In this document: one piece after another, positions 6,975 through 13,861 of the stretch | How positions within the stretch are numbered: the stretch's first letter is position 1 | Layout: every line of letters starts with the position of its first letter | Assembly (NCBI GenBank): GCA_965372015.1 | Contig: CBDVAP010000038.1 | Span: 1 to 21,917, forward strand | Length of the DNA stretch: 21,917 nt | Reading direction: 5' to 3' | Origin: JACZSB01 sp965372015 | GTDB taxonomy: Bacteria > Fidelibacterota > Marinisomatia > SCGC-AAA003-L08 > TS1B11 | Notes under the pieces: model-generated | What the model saw: the letters and a program-made list of their open reading frames with translations, nothing else | What the model was told of the DNA's origin: nothing | Databases searched by the model: none | Position numbers and translations under genes: made by a program

Positions 6975-7027
6975 TAGATGCGGGACAACTATTGTCATAC
7001 CCACAAAAATATTTACACTAATTAAAA

Positions 7028-7054
7028 GGAGTGTCCTCCCACTCCGAATATAAT
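7028..7054 (+). promoter_or_regulatory. Dyad plus -10 box in front of the XRE regulator gene
   Basis: GGAGTG (7028-7033) and CACTCC (7040-7045) form a perfect inverted repeat with a 6-bp spacer. It ends three bases before an exact TATAAT (7049-7054), so it would cover the -35 region of a promoter starting near 7061. This is the expected place for an autoregulatory site of the XRE protein whose gene starts at 7088. Confidence 0.4.
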
Positions 7055-7087
7055 ATACGCACGTAAGTACGCAATTTCAACAGTAAT

Positions 7088-7534
7088 GTGCATGATCCGG
7101 CGTTAAAGTTAAAAGAAATCAGGGAATCAAGAGGCTCGTCCCAATTCGAGTTTGCCCGGTCCTTGAAGGTGTCATTACGATCATACCAGTATTACGAGAG
7201 CGGAGCACGGCCATTGCCCGTCGAATTGTTGCATCGGCTGGCAGAACTGGGGATCAATGTCCATTGGATAGTGACTGGGGATGGTGAAAGGGACGTTCCA
7301 CCGCAAGAGGAGATTGAAAAAATAAGGGCCACGGCAGATTATTGGCAGGCTAATTACCTGAAGGTTGAGGCCACCTTGAAACTGGTCCGTATGCAAGTGA
7401 GGGATAAATATGGCGGTGAATCGATAGAACAGATTCCTGATCAGCCAGCGCCCTCACTGGAGGAGAAGGTGAAGGAGCCGCTTCCCACGAACAAGAGCAA
7501 CGCCGTGTCGGAACAAGAGAAGAAGCGAAAATAA
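7088..7534 (+). CDS. XRE-family (HTH_3, phage-repressor-like) transcriptional regulator
   Basis: 148 residues from a GTG start. Residues ~7-62 are a Cro/CI-type helix-turn-helix: LKEIRESRGSSQFEFARSL, then VSLRSYQYYESGARPLPVELLHRLAELGINVHWIVTGDG. The ending G-I-N-x-x-W-I-V-T-G-D-G is a common variant of the G-x-N-x-x-W-L-L-T-G-x-G found just after the HTH in many phage-derived or stress regulators. A helical, probably coiled-coil stretch (~75-108) could allow dimerisation, and the tail is Lys/Glu-rich and disordered-looking. No peptidase (LexA-like) domain is present. No strong ribosome binding site precedes the GTG. A dyad/-10 combination upstream suggests autoregulation. Target genes are unknown. 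Confidence 0.82.
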   Translation: MHDPALKLKEIRESRGSSQFEFARSLKVSLRSYQYYESGARPLPVELLHRLAELGINVHWIVTGDGERDVPPQEEIEKIRATADYWQANYLKVEATLKLVRMQVRDKYGGESIEQIPDQPAPSLEEKVKEPLPTNKSNAVSEQEKKRK

Positions 7535-7712
7535 AATAGCCGTAGCACTTCTGCCAGAGTATTCCCTATAGCCCCTTGTCCATACAGCATAATTTATCGA
7601 ATGAACGCGTAAGTATACTCTCGGAGGTAAAAACTGGTGACCCGGTTGTATACCGTTTCGATAATAGGGTAAATTTCGATCATAGGACCAGTAATCACGT
7701 GTCTCACAGGGT

Positions 7713-7730
7713 TGCTGCCGACCGGCAGCA
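7713..7730 (+). promoter_or_regulatory. Stem-loop abutting the ribosome binding site of the second methyltransferase
   Basis: TGCTGCC (7713-7719) pairs perfectly with GGCAGCA (7724-7730) around a GACC loop; the AGGA ribosome site begins at its last base and the ATG follows at 7738. Such a hairpin could damp translation. Confidence 0.4.
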
Positions 7731-7737
7731 GGATACA

Positions 7738-8487
7738 ATGGACGAAGCCCGGCTAAACAGAGAAAAAGAATATCACGATCAGCGCTATCAGGACTCCCAA
7801 GACACTAGAAGTCGCCTATCCAAGTTCTATGCTATTACTCAGCGCAACATCAAGTACTTCGAGGCGCGGGTCGTGGAACTCTGTGCCGGAGCTGACCTCT
7901 TGGAATACGGCTGCGGAAAGAACAGCCGGGCAGAATTATGGGGGCGAGCAGGAGCGCGAGTAGTGGGTATCGACCTATCGGAGACCGCCATCGCGGCCAC
8001 ACGCCGAGTTGCCGCCGAAAACAAACTGACGGCGACCTTCCTGGTGATGAACGCGGAGGAACTGGAGTTTCCAACCGATTCATTTGATGTAGTAGCCGGT
8101 ACCGGTATTCTGCACCACCTAGACTTGGACCGGGCCGGGCGGGAATTATCCCGGGTGTTGAGAAGCGATGGGCACGCCATTTTTATCGAACCTCTCGGGC
8201 ATAATTTGGCCATCAATATATTCCGAAAACTCACACCGGCGGCCAGAACCATCGACGAACATCCGCTGCTAATGCGTGAAATTAAAAAGTTGAAGAATTA
8301 TTTCGCTAAGGTGGAGAAGAAGCATTTTCACTTACTGACTCTCCTGGCGGTACCTCTTCAAAGACTACCCTTCTTTAATTTGATATTGAATTTGCTGCAC
8401 GGACTCGATAGCATACTAATGTTCCTGCTGCCGTTCTTAAGGCGGTACTCATGGATCGTTGTGCTCGATCTCTCCCATCCCAAATAG
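7738..8487 (+). CDS. Class I SAM-dependent methyltransferase
   Basis: 249 residues from the ATG at 7738. A TTG 162 bp upstream is in frame, but the intervening residues look non-coding and the family begins at MDEARLNREKEYHDQRY. Motif I is LLEYGCGKNS (54-63), Asp79 ends strand 2 (VVGIDLS), and GTGILHHL (121-128) matches motif II. The stretch EPLGHN (151-156), then LTPAARTIDEHPL, is a distinctive signature of a methyltransferase subgroup often found in polysaccharide or lipid gene sets. The C-terminal ~60 residues are markedly hydrophobic (LLTLLAVPLQRL, LILNLLHGLDSILMFLLPFL), suggesting membrane association or a lipid-like substrate. The substrate is not known. It lies 203 bp after the XRE gene. 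Confidence 0.87.
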   Translation: MDEARLNREKEYHDQRYQDSQDTRSRLSKFYAITQRNIKYFEARVVELCAGADLLEYGCGKNSRAELWGRAGARVVGIDLSETAIAATRRVAAENKLTATFLVMNAEELEFPTDSFDVVAGTGILHHLDLDRAGRELSRVLRSDGHAIFIEPLGHNLAINIFRKLTPAARTIDEHPLLMREIKKLKNYFAKVEKKHFHLLTLLAVPLQRLPFFNLILNLLHGLDSILMFLLPFLRRYSWIVVLDLSHPK

Positions 8488-8529
8488 AGCCGTCGGACTG
8501 ATTGCCCGTCACGATGCCGTCTATCACCT

Positions 8530-8569
8530 GTTCCTGGCCCATTATTTAAGCGGGCGGTGGCTCAGGAAC
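8530..8569. terminator. Nested inverted repeat between convergent transcripts
   Basis: GTTCCTG (8530-8536) pairs with CAGGAAC (8563-8569), and inside it GCCC (8537-8540) pairs with GGGC (8552-8555), leaving one asymmetric bulge. It lies between the plus-strand methyltransferase and the end of the minus-strand metal operon, so it may end both. No T-run. Confidence 0.4.
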
Positions 8570-8579
8570 GAAACGAAGG

Positions 8580-8939
8580 CTAGGTCTTGCCGCCACCGAA
8601 CATGGCCTGGACCGTGGCGTTGATGGATTCCCTTTCGTAGCCCTTATCCAGCAGGTCCTGGATGTAGTTTTTCTCCTGGATGGCGGTATCGCAGCTGCAA
8701 ACCACTAGCTCCTCCTGACCGCAACTACCGCAGGCGCAGTAGAAGTCCCGGGCAATATCCAACACGGCACTACTATAAATCGGCGTGGCGATTGCTGCGC
8801 CGGGCGCCGGTGAGGGGGCGGATTGATCGATCAGCGTTGTGCTGAGCAGCATCCCCAGCACTATCAGGGCCGCCGCTCCCAGGATCATCGGCAGCGGCTT
8901 GAGTGCGCCACCGCCGGCAGAGTTTTTACGAGTAGACAT
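8580..8939 (-). CDS. Short CcmH-like Cys-rich membrane protein (last gene of the metal operon)
   Basis: 119 residues. There is one N-terminal transmembrane helix or uncleaved signal anchor at ~16-35, a Pro/Ala linker, and a periplasmic domain with C-x-C-x2-C-x7-C-x-C at Cys68, 70, 73, 81 and 83 (FYCACGSCGQEELVVCSC). The following helix pair (IQDLLDKGYERESINATVQAMFG) matches the I-x-x-x-L-x-x-G-x-s...V-x-x-x-x-x-x-x-G layout of CcmH/NrfF thiol proteins of cytochrome c maturation. It lacks the C-terminal helix of the full-length relative encoded at 10113-10580, so it looks like an inverted-topology paralogue. GGAGAGG precedes the ATG closely. In this metal-efflux context it may bind or reduce Cu(I)/disulfides; this is inference. 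Confidence 0.72.
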   Translation of the reverse strand: MSTRKNSAGGGALKPLPMILGAAALIVLGMLLSTTLIDQSAPSPAPGAAIATPIYSSAVLDIARDFYCACGSCGQEELVVCSCDTAIQEKNYIQDLLDKGYERESINATVQAMFGGGKT

Positions 8940-8990
8940 TGTCCTCTCCTGTTCCGTCGCTTAAAACTGTTGGTGGAGCCCAGCCCCGAA

Positions 8991-9461
8991 CTAATCGGGT
9001 ACCTTTAAACTATCGGGTAAATTGGCGTAGGCTGCGGAATCCATCGGCGTCTCATTGGCTTGGTAGCCCAGGGCCGCTATCGCCTTTTCCAAGTCGGGTA
9101 GACCCTGTTGGTCACCGTCATAGGTTATGTGGCCTATGTGTTTCTCGACCTCCACATTCACGAATAGGATGCCTTCGGTCTTCATCAGACCGGTCTCAAT
9201 TCGCTCCTTGCACAGATCGCACAGGACGGTAGGCAGTTTGACCATGACATGGGCCTTGTTGGCCATCATTCCCCCCTGCATATCCATAGGCATCATGTCG
9301 TGGGCGCCCATCGTGGTGTCGCCGTGCTCCATTTGCCCGCTTTCAGACATCTGGTGCTTGGGTTCCATCATGGTCCCGTGTTCCTCCTGCTCGGTTTCCT
9401 GTCCCCAGGCTCCTGCAGTGAGGGCTACGCTGACTATCAGTAGTGTTATTGTCCTTTTCAT
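8991..9461 (-). CDS. Periplasmic Met/His-rich protein with HMA (CxxC) domain
   Basis: 156 residues. A Sec signal peptide (MKRTITLLIVSVALTAGAWG) is followed by a Met/His-rich linker at ~27-71 containing over ten Met and several His (TMMEPKHQM, HDMMPMDMQGGMM), of the type that binds Cu(I)/Ag(I). Residues ~70-138 form a heavy-metal-associated fold: AHVMVKLPTVLCDLCKERIE with Cys81 and Cys84 as the metal pair, then VNVEVEKHIGHITYD and LEKAIAALGYQA, the beta-alpha-beta end of MerP/CopZ-type domains. The usual GMTCxxC is replaced by TVLCDLC. It starts 15 bp after the preceding lipoprotein stop with GAGAGG in front, so it is in the operon. It probably captures or hands over metal to the CusCBA pump. 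Confidence 0.82.
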   Translation of the reverse strand: MKRTITLLIVSVALTAGAWGQETEQEEHGTMMEPKHQMSESGQMEHGDTTMGAHDMMPMDMQGGMMANKAHVMVKLPTVLCDLCKERIETGLMKTEGILFVNVEVEKHIGHITYDGDQQGLPDLEKAIAALGYQANETPMDSAAYANLPDSLKVPD

Positions 9462-9476
9462 AGCTAACCTCTCGTT

Positions 9477-9989
9477 TTATTTTTTGTTAAGGTTATCGTT
9501 TGTGGTTGCTTCGGTCGTGAACGTGCAGATGATCCCGTCATCAAGCTTCCTACCGTGATTTCCTATCCCCGACATCATCATCTGGTCACCGTGCTCCCGA
9601 GATTCCATTCCCGACTCGAGATGATAAGTGTACATCGTGGAATCCATAAGTATTGAATCGGGGTGGAACATCATTTCGGTGAAATCCTCATTCCATACGA
9701 AATGGCCCGGCATTCCTGCTTGAGCATGCATCATCATATGGCTGGTATTGACCATGTCACCCTCGAAAGCAAAGAACCGGGCTTCGCAAGAAGCGGTATC
9801 CATGGGCATGTCGAAGGTCACCAGGATGCTCGTATCCGCAGGAACGGCCATGGCACCGTCCGCGGGATAGACCGAGACGACACTGGGTGCCGGCCCATTA
9901 TCCTGGCCCATCTCGGAGCAGCCACCCATGATTACCAATAAGACCATGAAGAGCAGGCCCGGTCCAGGGCTGACTAGATATTTTTTCAT
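9477..9989 (-). CDS. Met/His-rich lipoprotein with Big_5 (Ig-like) domain
   Basis: 170 residues. The signal sequence ends in a lipobox-like VIMGGC with Cys24 as lipidation site. The mature part begins PSVVSVYPADGAMAVPADTSILVTFDMPMD, the hallmark of SbsA-type Ig-like (Big_5) domains (P-x-x-G-a-x-x-V-x-x-x-t-x-i-x-x-x-F-s-x-p-M-d), and ends with a strand CTFTTEA. Unusually the domain is interrupted by many Met and His (SHMMMHAQAGMPGH, TEMMFHPDSILMD, REHGDQMMMSG), which points to metal binding. AAAGGAG precedes the ATG. There are 123 bp to the CcmH-like gene upstream, so a minor internal promoter is possible. Role inferred from context: metal-sequestering surface or periplasmic lipoprotein. Confidence 0.8.
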   Translation of the reverse strand: MKKYLVSPGPGLLFMVLLVIMGGCSEMGQDNGPAPSVVSVYPADGAMAVPADTSILVTFDMPMDTASCEARFFAFEGDMVNTSHMMMHAQAGMPGHFVWNEDFTEMMFHPDSILMDSTMYTYHLESGMESREHGDQMMMSGIGNHGRKLDDGIICTFTTEATTNDNLNKK

Positions 9990-10112
9990 TTACTGGACTC
10001 CTTTTTTTCGATTTAACTATCAGGATCGGAGATCATTTCGGCATCGCTGATCCCGGTCGAACATGAACCCTCGCTGACGAAACAAGCTGTGATCCGGATG
10101 AAACCATTGGCC

Positions 10113-10580
10113 TCAAATCCCCAGCTCTTTCATTTCTTGTTCCATCCTGGCCCTGAGCGTATTTTTAACCGGCCCCGGGCTCTTCCCAACTGCCACCATA
10201 GCCGGCTTTTGGGAACTCCAGCGTTTGAATATTGACATAAGCAGGACAAATCCGCCCAACAGGAACACATAGGGCATGACCCAGGAGAGCAGATTGAACC
10301 CTTCCGTGGTGGGGGCGGAAAGAACTACTTCTCCGTAGCGCGCCACATAAGCTCCAATCACATCCGTTTTACTCATACCATCATCCAGCATCTTTTTGAT
10401 GGAGGCGTTCATCTGGTCCGCTGTGCCGCACTCGCAACTGACCAGGACCATTGTGCAGTCAGGACAGGTGCACATGAGGGCGGTGCGCACCTCCTGCAGG
10501 TCACCGGCCTGGGCGGCGTCGAGGCCGGCCGACGATAACCCCGCCAATAATAATATGCCCAATATTGATAGTCGCCTCAC
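10113..10580 (-). CDS. CcmH/NrfF-like membrane thiol protein within the Cus operon
   Basis: 155 residues from a GTG whose first bases overlap the CusA stop (GTGA), so translation is coupled. A signal peptide (LSILGILLLAGLSSAGLDAAQA) precedes a domain with ALMCTCPDCTMVLVSCECGTA, giving C-x-C-x2-C-x6-C-x-C at Cys37, 39, 42, 49 and 51. The helix pair KKMLDDGMSKTDVIGAYVARYGEVVLSAP, then TEGFNLLSWVMPYVFLLGG, is the classic CcmH ending: Y-G-x-x-V-L...G-F-N-x-L-x-W-x-x-P and a membrane helix. In cytochrome c maturation CcmH reduces apocytochrome/heme-lyase disulfides through an L-R-C-x-x-C motif. Here the Cys pattern differs and no other Ccm genes are nearby, so a copper- or thiol-handling role beside CusA is likely. 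Confidence 0.85.
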   Translation of the reverse strand: MRRLSILGILLLAGLSSAGLDAAQAGDLQEVRTALMCTCPDCTMVLVSCECGTADQMNASIKKMLDDGMSKTDVIGAYVARYGEVVLSAPTTEGFNLLSWVMPYVFLLGGFVLLMSIFKRWSSQKPAMVAVGKSPGPVKNTLRARMEQEMKELGI

Positions 10581-13500
10581 GCCTCACTCCTATCGGTAGA
10601 CTGGTCCTTAATAATATTTTCATTCTTCCTAATGCCATAGGAACGCCACAGGTAGTAGATGGTGGGGATGACCAGCAGGGTCAGCAGGGTCGAAGTGACC
10701 ATCCCGCCCACCATGGGCGCGGCGATGCGTTTCATGACCTGGGAGCCGGTGCCGTGGCCCCACAGGATCGGCAGCAGGCCGGCCATGATGGCGGTGACGG
10801 TCATCATCTTGGGCCGTACCCGGTCCACCGCCCCCTCCATGATGGCCTCGTACAGTTGCTGCACCGTGGTCATCTGGCCCTTTCGCAGCCGGTCTTTGTA
10901 AGAATGGTCCAGGTAGATCAGCATCACCACCCCGGTCTCGGCAGCCACCCCCGCCAGGGCGATGAAGCCCACCCCCACCGCCACGCTCATATTGTAGCCC
11001 AGCAGGTACATGAACCACAGCCCGCCCACCAGGGCAAAGGGCAGCGAGAGCATGACGATCACGCTTTCGGTGACGTTCCTGAAGTTCATATACAGCAGCA
11101 GGAAGATGATCATCAGGGTAATGGGCACCACCACTTTGAGGCGCTTGTTGGCCCGTTCCATATATTCATATTGACCACTCCAGACGATAGAGTAGCCCTC
11201 CGGTAGCCGCAGCTCATCGCTGATGGCCACCTTGGCCCGCTTCACGTAGGTGCCCACGTCAATGCCGGTGATATCCACATAGACCCAGCCGGTATTGCGG
11301 GCGTTCTCGCTCTTGATCACCGGGGCCCCTTTGCGCACCACGATCTCGGCCACCTGGCTGATCGGTATCTGGGCTCCGGTGGGAGTGGGCACGATAACCC
11401 GCTTGAGCTTGTTAATGCTATCCCGCAGTTCCCGGCCATAGCGCACGTTGATGGGATAGCGCTCCAGCCCTTCCACCGTGTAGCTGACATTCATCCCGCC
11501 CACAGCCGATTGGATGACATCCTGTATATCACCTACTGTCAGGCCGTAGCGGGCGGCTTCCGTGCGGTTGATCTCAAAGTCCAGGAAATTGCCACCGGTG
11601 ACTTTATCGGCGAAGGCGCTCAGGGTCCCCGGCAGTTTCTGGACGATAGCTTGAACTTGGGCCCCCAGAACATTCAGAGTGTCCAGATCGGTGCCCATGA
11701 TCTTGATGCCCACCGGGGTCTTGATTCCGGTGCTGAGCATATCGATCCTGGTCTTGATAGGCATGGTCCAGGCGTTGGTCAGGCCCGGGAATTGGATGGC
11801 ATTGTTCAACTCGGTGATCAATTCCTCGGTGGTCACGGCCCGGTTTTGCGGCCAGATAAAGCCCAAGAAAGATCGCACGACTCCCGGCAGGGGCCAATCC
11901 GAATACCAGCGGTGAACATACTTTCGCTCGGGCCAATCATCCTGCTGCTTAAGCGTAATGGTGGTCTCGATCATGCTCAGCGGCGCGGGATCGGTGGCCG
12001 TCTCCGCCCGCCCGATCTTCCCGAACACCAGTTCCACTTCCGGAAAGGTCCTGATTATCCGGTCGGTCTGCTGCAACAGCTCCCGGGCCTTGGTGATCGA
12101 TAGGCCCGGATCGGTAGTGGGCATGTAGAGCAGATCGCCCTCATTGAGCGGCGGCATAAACTCGGTGCCTAAGTTTTTAATGGGAATGATCGTGATCGCC
12201 AGGACGGCGACGGTGATCATAAGGGTAGACAAGCGGTAGTGCAGTACCCACCTGATCAACGGCCGGTAAATCCGGATTAGAAAGCGGTTGACCGGGTTGC
12301 GTTCCTCGGGCATGATTCTCCCCTTGATGAGGTAGCCCATCATGATCGGTACGACGGTGATGGCCAGCAGGGCCGAGGCCGCCATGGCGTAAGTCTTAGT
12401 GAAGGCCAGCGGCTTGAACAGGCGTCCCTCCTGGGCTTCCAGGGTGAACACCGGCAGGAACGAGAAGGTGATGATCAGCAGGGAATAGAACAAAGCCGGC
12501 CCCACCTCCTTGGAGGCGTTCAGGATCAATTGCCAGTGCTCGACATCTTTACCCTCGCGCTCGATATGCTTGTGGGCGTTCTCGATCATCACGATGGCGG
12601 CGTCCACCATGGCCCCGATAGCGATGGCGATGCCGCCCAACGACATAATATTGGCATTGATGCCCTGGTAGCGCATGACCATGAAGGCCATTAGGATTCC
12701 CACCGGCAGGGTGAAGATAGCTACCAGTGCGCTACGGAAGTGCAGCAGGAAGATAATGCATACCAGGGCCACGACGATGCTTTCCTCAATGAGCTTCTCC
12801 TTCAGGTTATCAACGGCCCGCTCGATCAACAGCGAGCGGTCATAGGCCGGCCGGATGGTGACCCCCTCGGGCAGCCCGACCTTCAACTCATCGATTTTCT
12901 TCTTCACATTGTGAATGACCTCCAGGGCATTTTCGCCGTAACGCATGACGATTATCCCGCCGACGACTTCCCCGATACCGTCCCGGTCGACGAGGCCGCG
13001 GCGCAGCTCCGGTCCCAGGTGTATGTGAGCCACACTCCCCAATAAAATCGGGGTGCCGCTAGCGTTAATTCCCAGGGGAACTTTTTTCAAGTCATCGATC
13101 GATTTAATGTAGCCCAGGCCCCGCACCATGAACTCCGTCTCGGCCATCTCGATCAGCCGCCCGCCCACGTCGTTGTTGCTGCGCTTGATAGCCATCCGCA
13201 CCTTGCTGAGCGGGATATTGTAGGCCAGCAATTTGTTGGGGTCCACCTCCACCTGGTACTGCTTGACGAATCCCCCGATACTGGCCACCTCCGAGACACC
13301 GGAGACGCCCATCAGTTGATACCTCAGGTACCAGTCCTGGATGGAACGCAGTTGCGCCAGGTCGTGCCGGTCGCTCTCGACGGTGTACTCATAGACCCAT
13401 CCCACGCCGGTGGCATCCGGCCCCAGCTGGGGTGAAACCTCCCGCGGCAGCCGCCCCGAGATAAAGCTCAGGTATTCCAGCACCCGGCTGCGAGCCCAAT

Positions 13501-13810
13501 ACATATCGGTGCCGTCCTCGAAAATAATATAGACGAAAGAGAGACCAAAAAACGAGTAGCCCCGCACAACCTTGGCAAAGGGCACCGATAGCATGGCGGT
13601 GGTGAGGGGATAGGTGACCTGGTCTTCCACCACCTGGGGCGCCTGGCCGGGATACTCGGTCATGATAATGACCTGGACATCGCTCAAGTCGGGTATGGCA
13701 TCCAGGGGCGTAGTGGCCATGGCATAGAAGCCGCCCAGGACGGCGAAAATTGTGGCCAGAATCACCATGAAGCGATTGTTGATGGACCACTCTATAATCT
13801 TTTCAATCAT
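10577..13810 (-). CDS. cusA: CusA-type heavy-metal efflux RND pump (Cu/Ag)
   Basis: 1077 residues, a normal length for HME-RND pumps. The N-terminus is typical (IIEWSINNRFMVILATIFAV...TTPLDAIPDLSDVQVII). The three methionines that bind and relay Cu(I)/Ag(I) in E. coli CusA (Met573, 623, 672) are kept at Met563 (GDLLYMPTT), Met613 (DPAPLSMIET) and Met691 (TRIDMLSTG), arguing for Cu/Ag rather than Co/Zn/Cd. The proton-relay Asp of helix 4 is at 403 (GAMVDAAIVMIENAHK). An insertion of about 25 residues near 630-655 (HRWYSDWPLPG...FIWPQN) lies between two of the Met positions, as in some HME-RND branches. It acts in the inner membrane with the CusB/CusC-like proteins encoded upstream. GAGGAAAG precedes the ATG; 51 bp separate it from cusB. 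Confidence 0.96.
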   Translation of the reverse strand: MIEKIIEWSINNRFMVILATIFAVLGGFYAMATTPLDAIPDLSDVQVIIMTEYPGQAPQVVEDQVTYPLTTAMLSVPFAKVVRGYSFFGLSFVYIIFEDGTDMYWARSRVLEYLSFISGRLPREVSPQLGPDATGVGWVYEYTVESDRHDLAQLRSIQDWYLRYQLMGVSGVSEVASIGGFVKQYQVEVDPNKLLAYNIPLSKVRMAIKRSNNDVGGRLIEMAETEFMVRGLGYIKSIDDLKKVPLGINASGTPILLGSVAHIHLGPELRRGLVDRDGIGEVVGGIIVMRYGENALEVIHNVKKKIDELKVGLPEGVTIRPAYDRSLLIERAVDNLKEKLIEESIVVALVCIIFLLHFRSALVAIFTLPVGILMAFMVMRYQGINANIMSLGGIAIAIGAMVDAAIVMIENAHKHIEREGKDVEHWQLILNASKEVGPALFYSLLIITFSFLPVFTLEAQEGRLFKPLAFTKTYAMAASALLAITVVPIMMGYLIKGRIMPEERNPVNRFLIRIYRPLIRWVLHYRLSTLMITVAVLAITIIPIKNLGTEFMPPLNEGDLLYMPTTDPGLSITKARELLQQTDRIIRTFPEVELVFGKIGRAETATDPAPLSMIETTITLKQQDDWPERKYVHRWYSDWPLPGVVRSFLGFIWPQNRAVTTEELITELNNAIQFPGLTNAWTMPIKTRIDMLSTGIKTPVGIKIMGTDLDTLNVLGAQVQAIVQKLPGTLSAFADKVTGGNFLDFEINRTEAARYGLTVGDIQDVIQSAVGGMNVSYTVEGLERYPINVRYGRELRDSINKLKRVIVPTPTGAQIPISQVAEIVVRKGAPVIKSENARNTGWVYVDITGIDVGTYVKRAKVAISDELRLPEGYSIVWSGQYEYMERANKRLKVVVPITLMIIFLLLYMNFRNVTESVIVMLSLPFALVGGLWFMYLLGYNMSVAVGVGFIALAGVAAETGVVMLIYLDHSYKDRLRKGQMTTVQQLYEAIMEGAVDRVRPKMMTVTAIMAGLLPILWGHGTGSQVMKRIAAPMVGGMVTSTLLTLLVIPTIYYLWRSYGIRKNENIIKDQSTDRSEA

Positions 13811-13861
13811 CTGCTTTCCTCTTAGAGTGCAAGCCGGTTCCCCCGAAATATTTCCTGATCT

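Larger units (their letters stand above)
6783..7087. other. Divergent intergenic region (secreted protein / XRE regulator)
   Basis: 305 bp with no credible gene. It holds a GC-rich inverted repeat at 6935-6974, a possible -35/-10 pair TTGTCA (6992-6997) and TACACT (7014-7019), and a second dyad next to an exact TATAAT at 7028-7054, each listed separately. Confidence 0.5.

Noticed and set aside
7576..7737. TTG start giving a 54-residue longer second methyltransferase
   Set aside because: The added residues show no domain or signal, and a ribosome site sits before the ATG at 7738.
10565..13045. Open frames of 80-213 codons on the plus strand within cusA
   Set aside because: Antisense shadows rich in His/Gln/Gly; cusA is unambiguous over this span.
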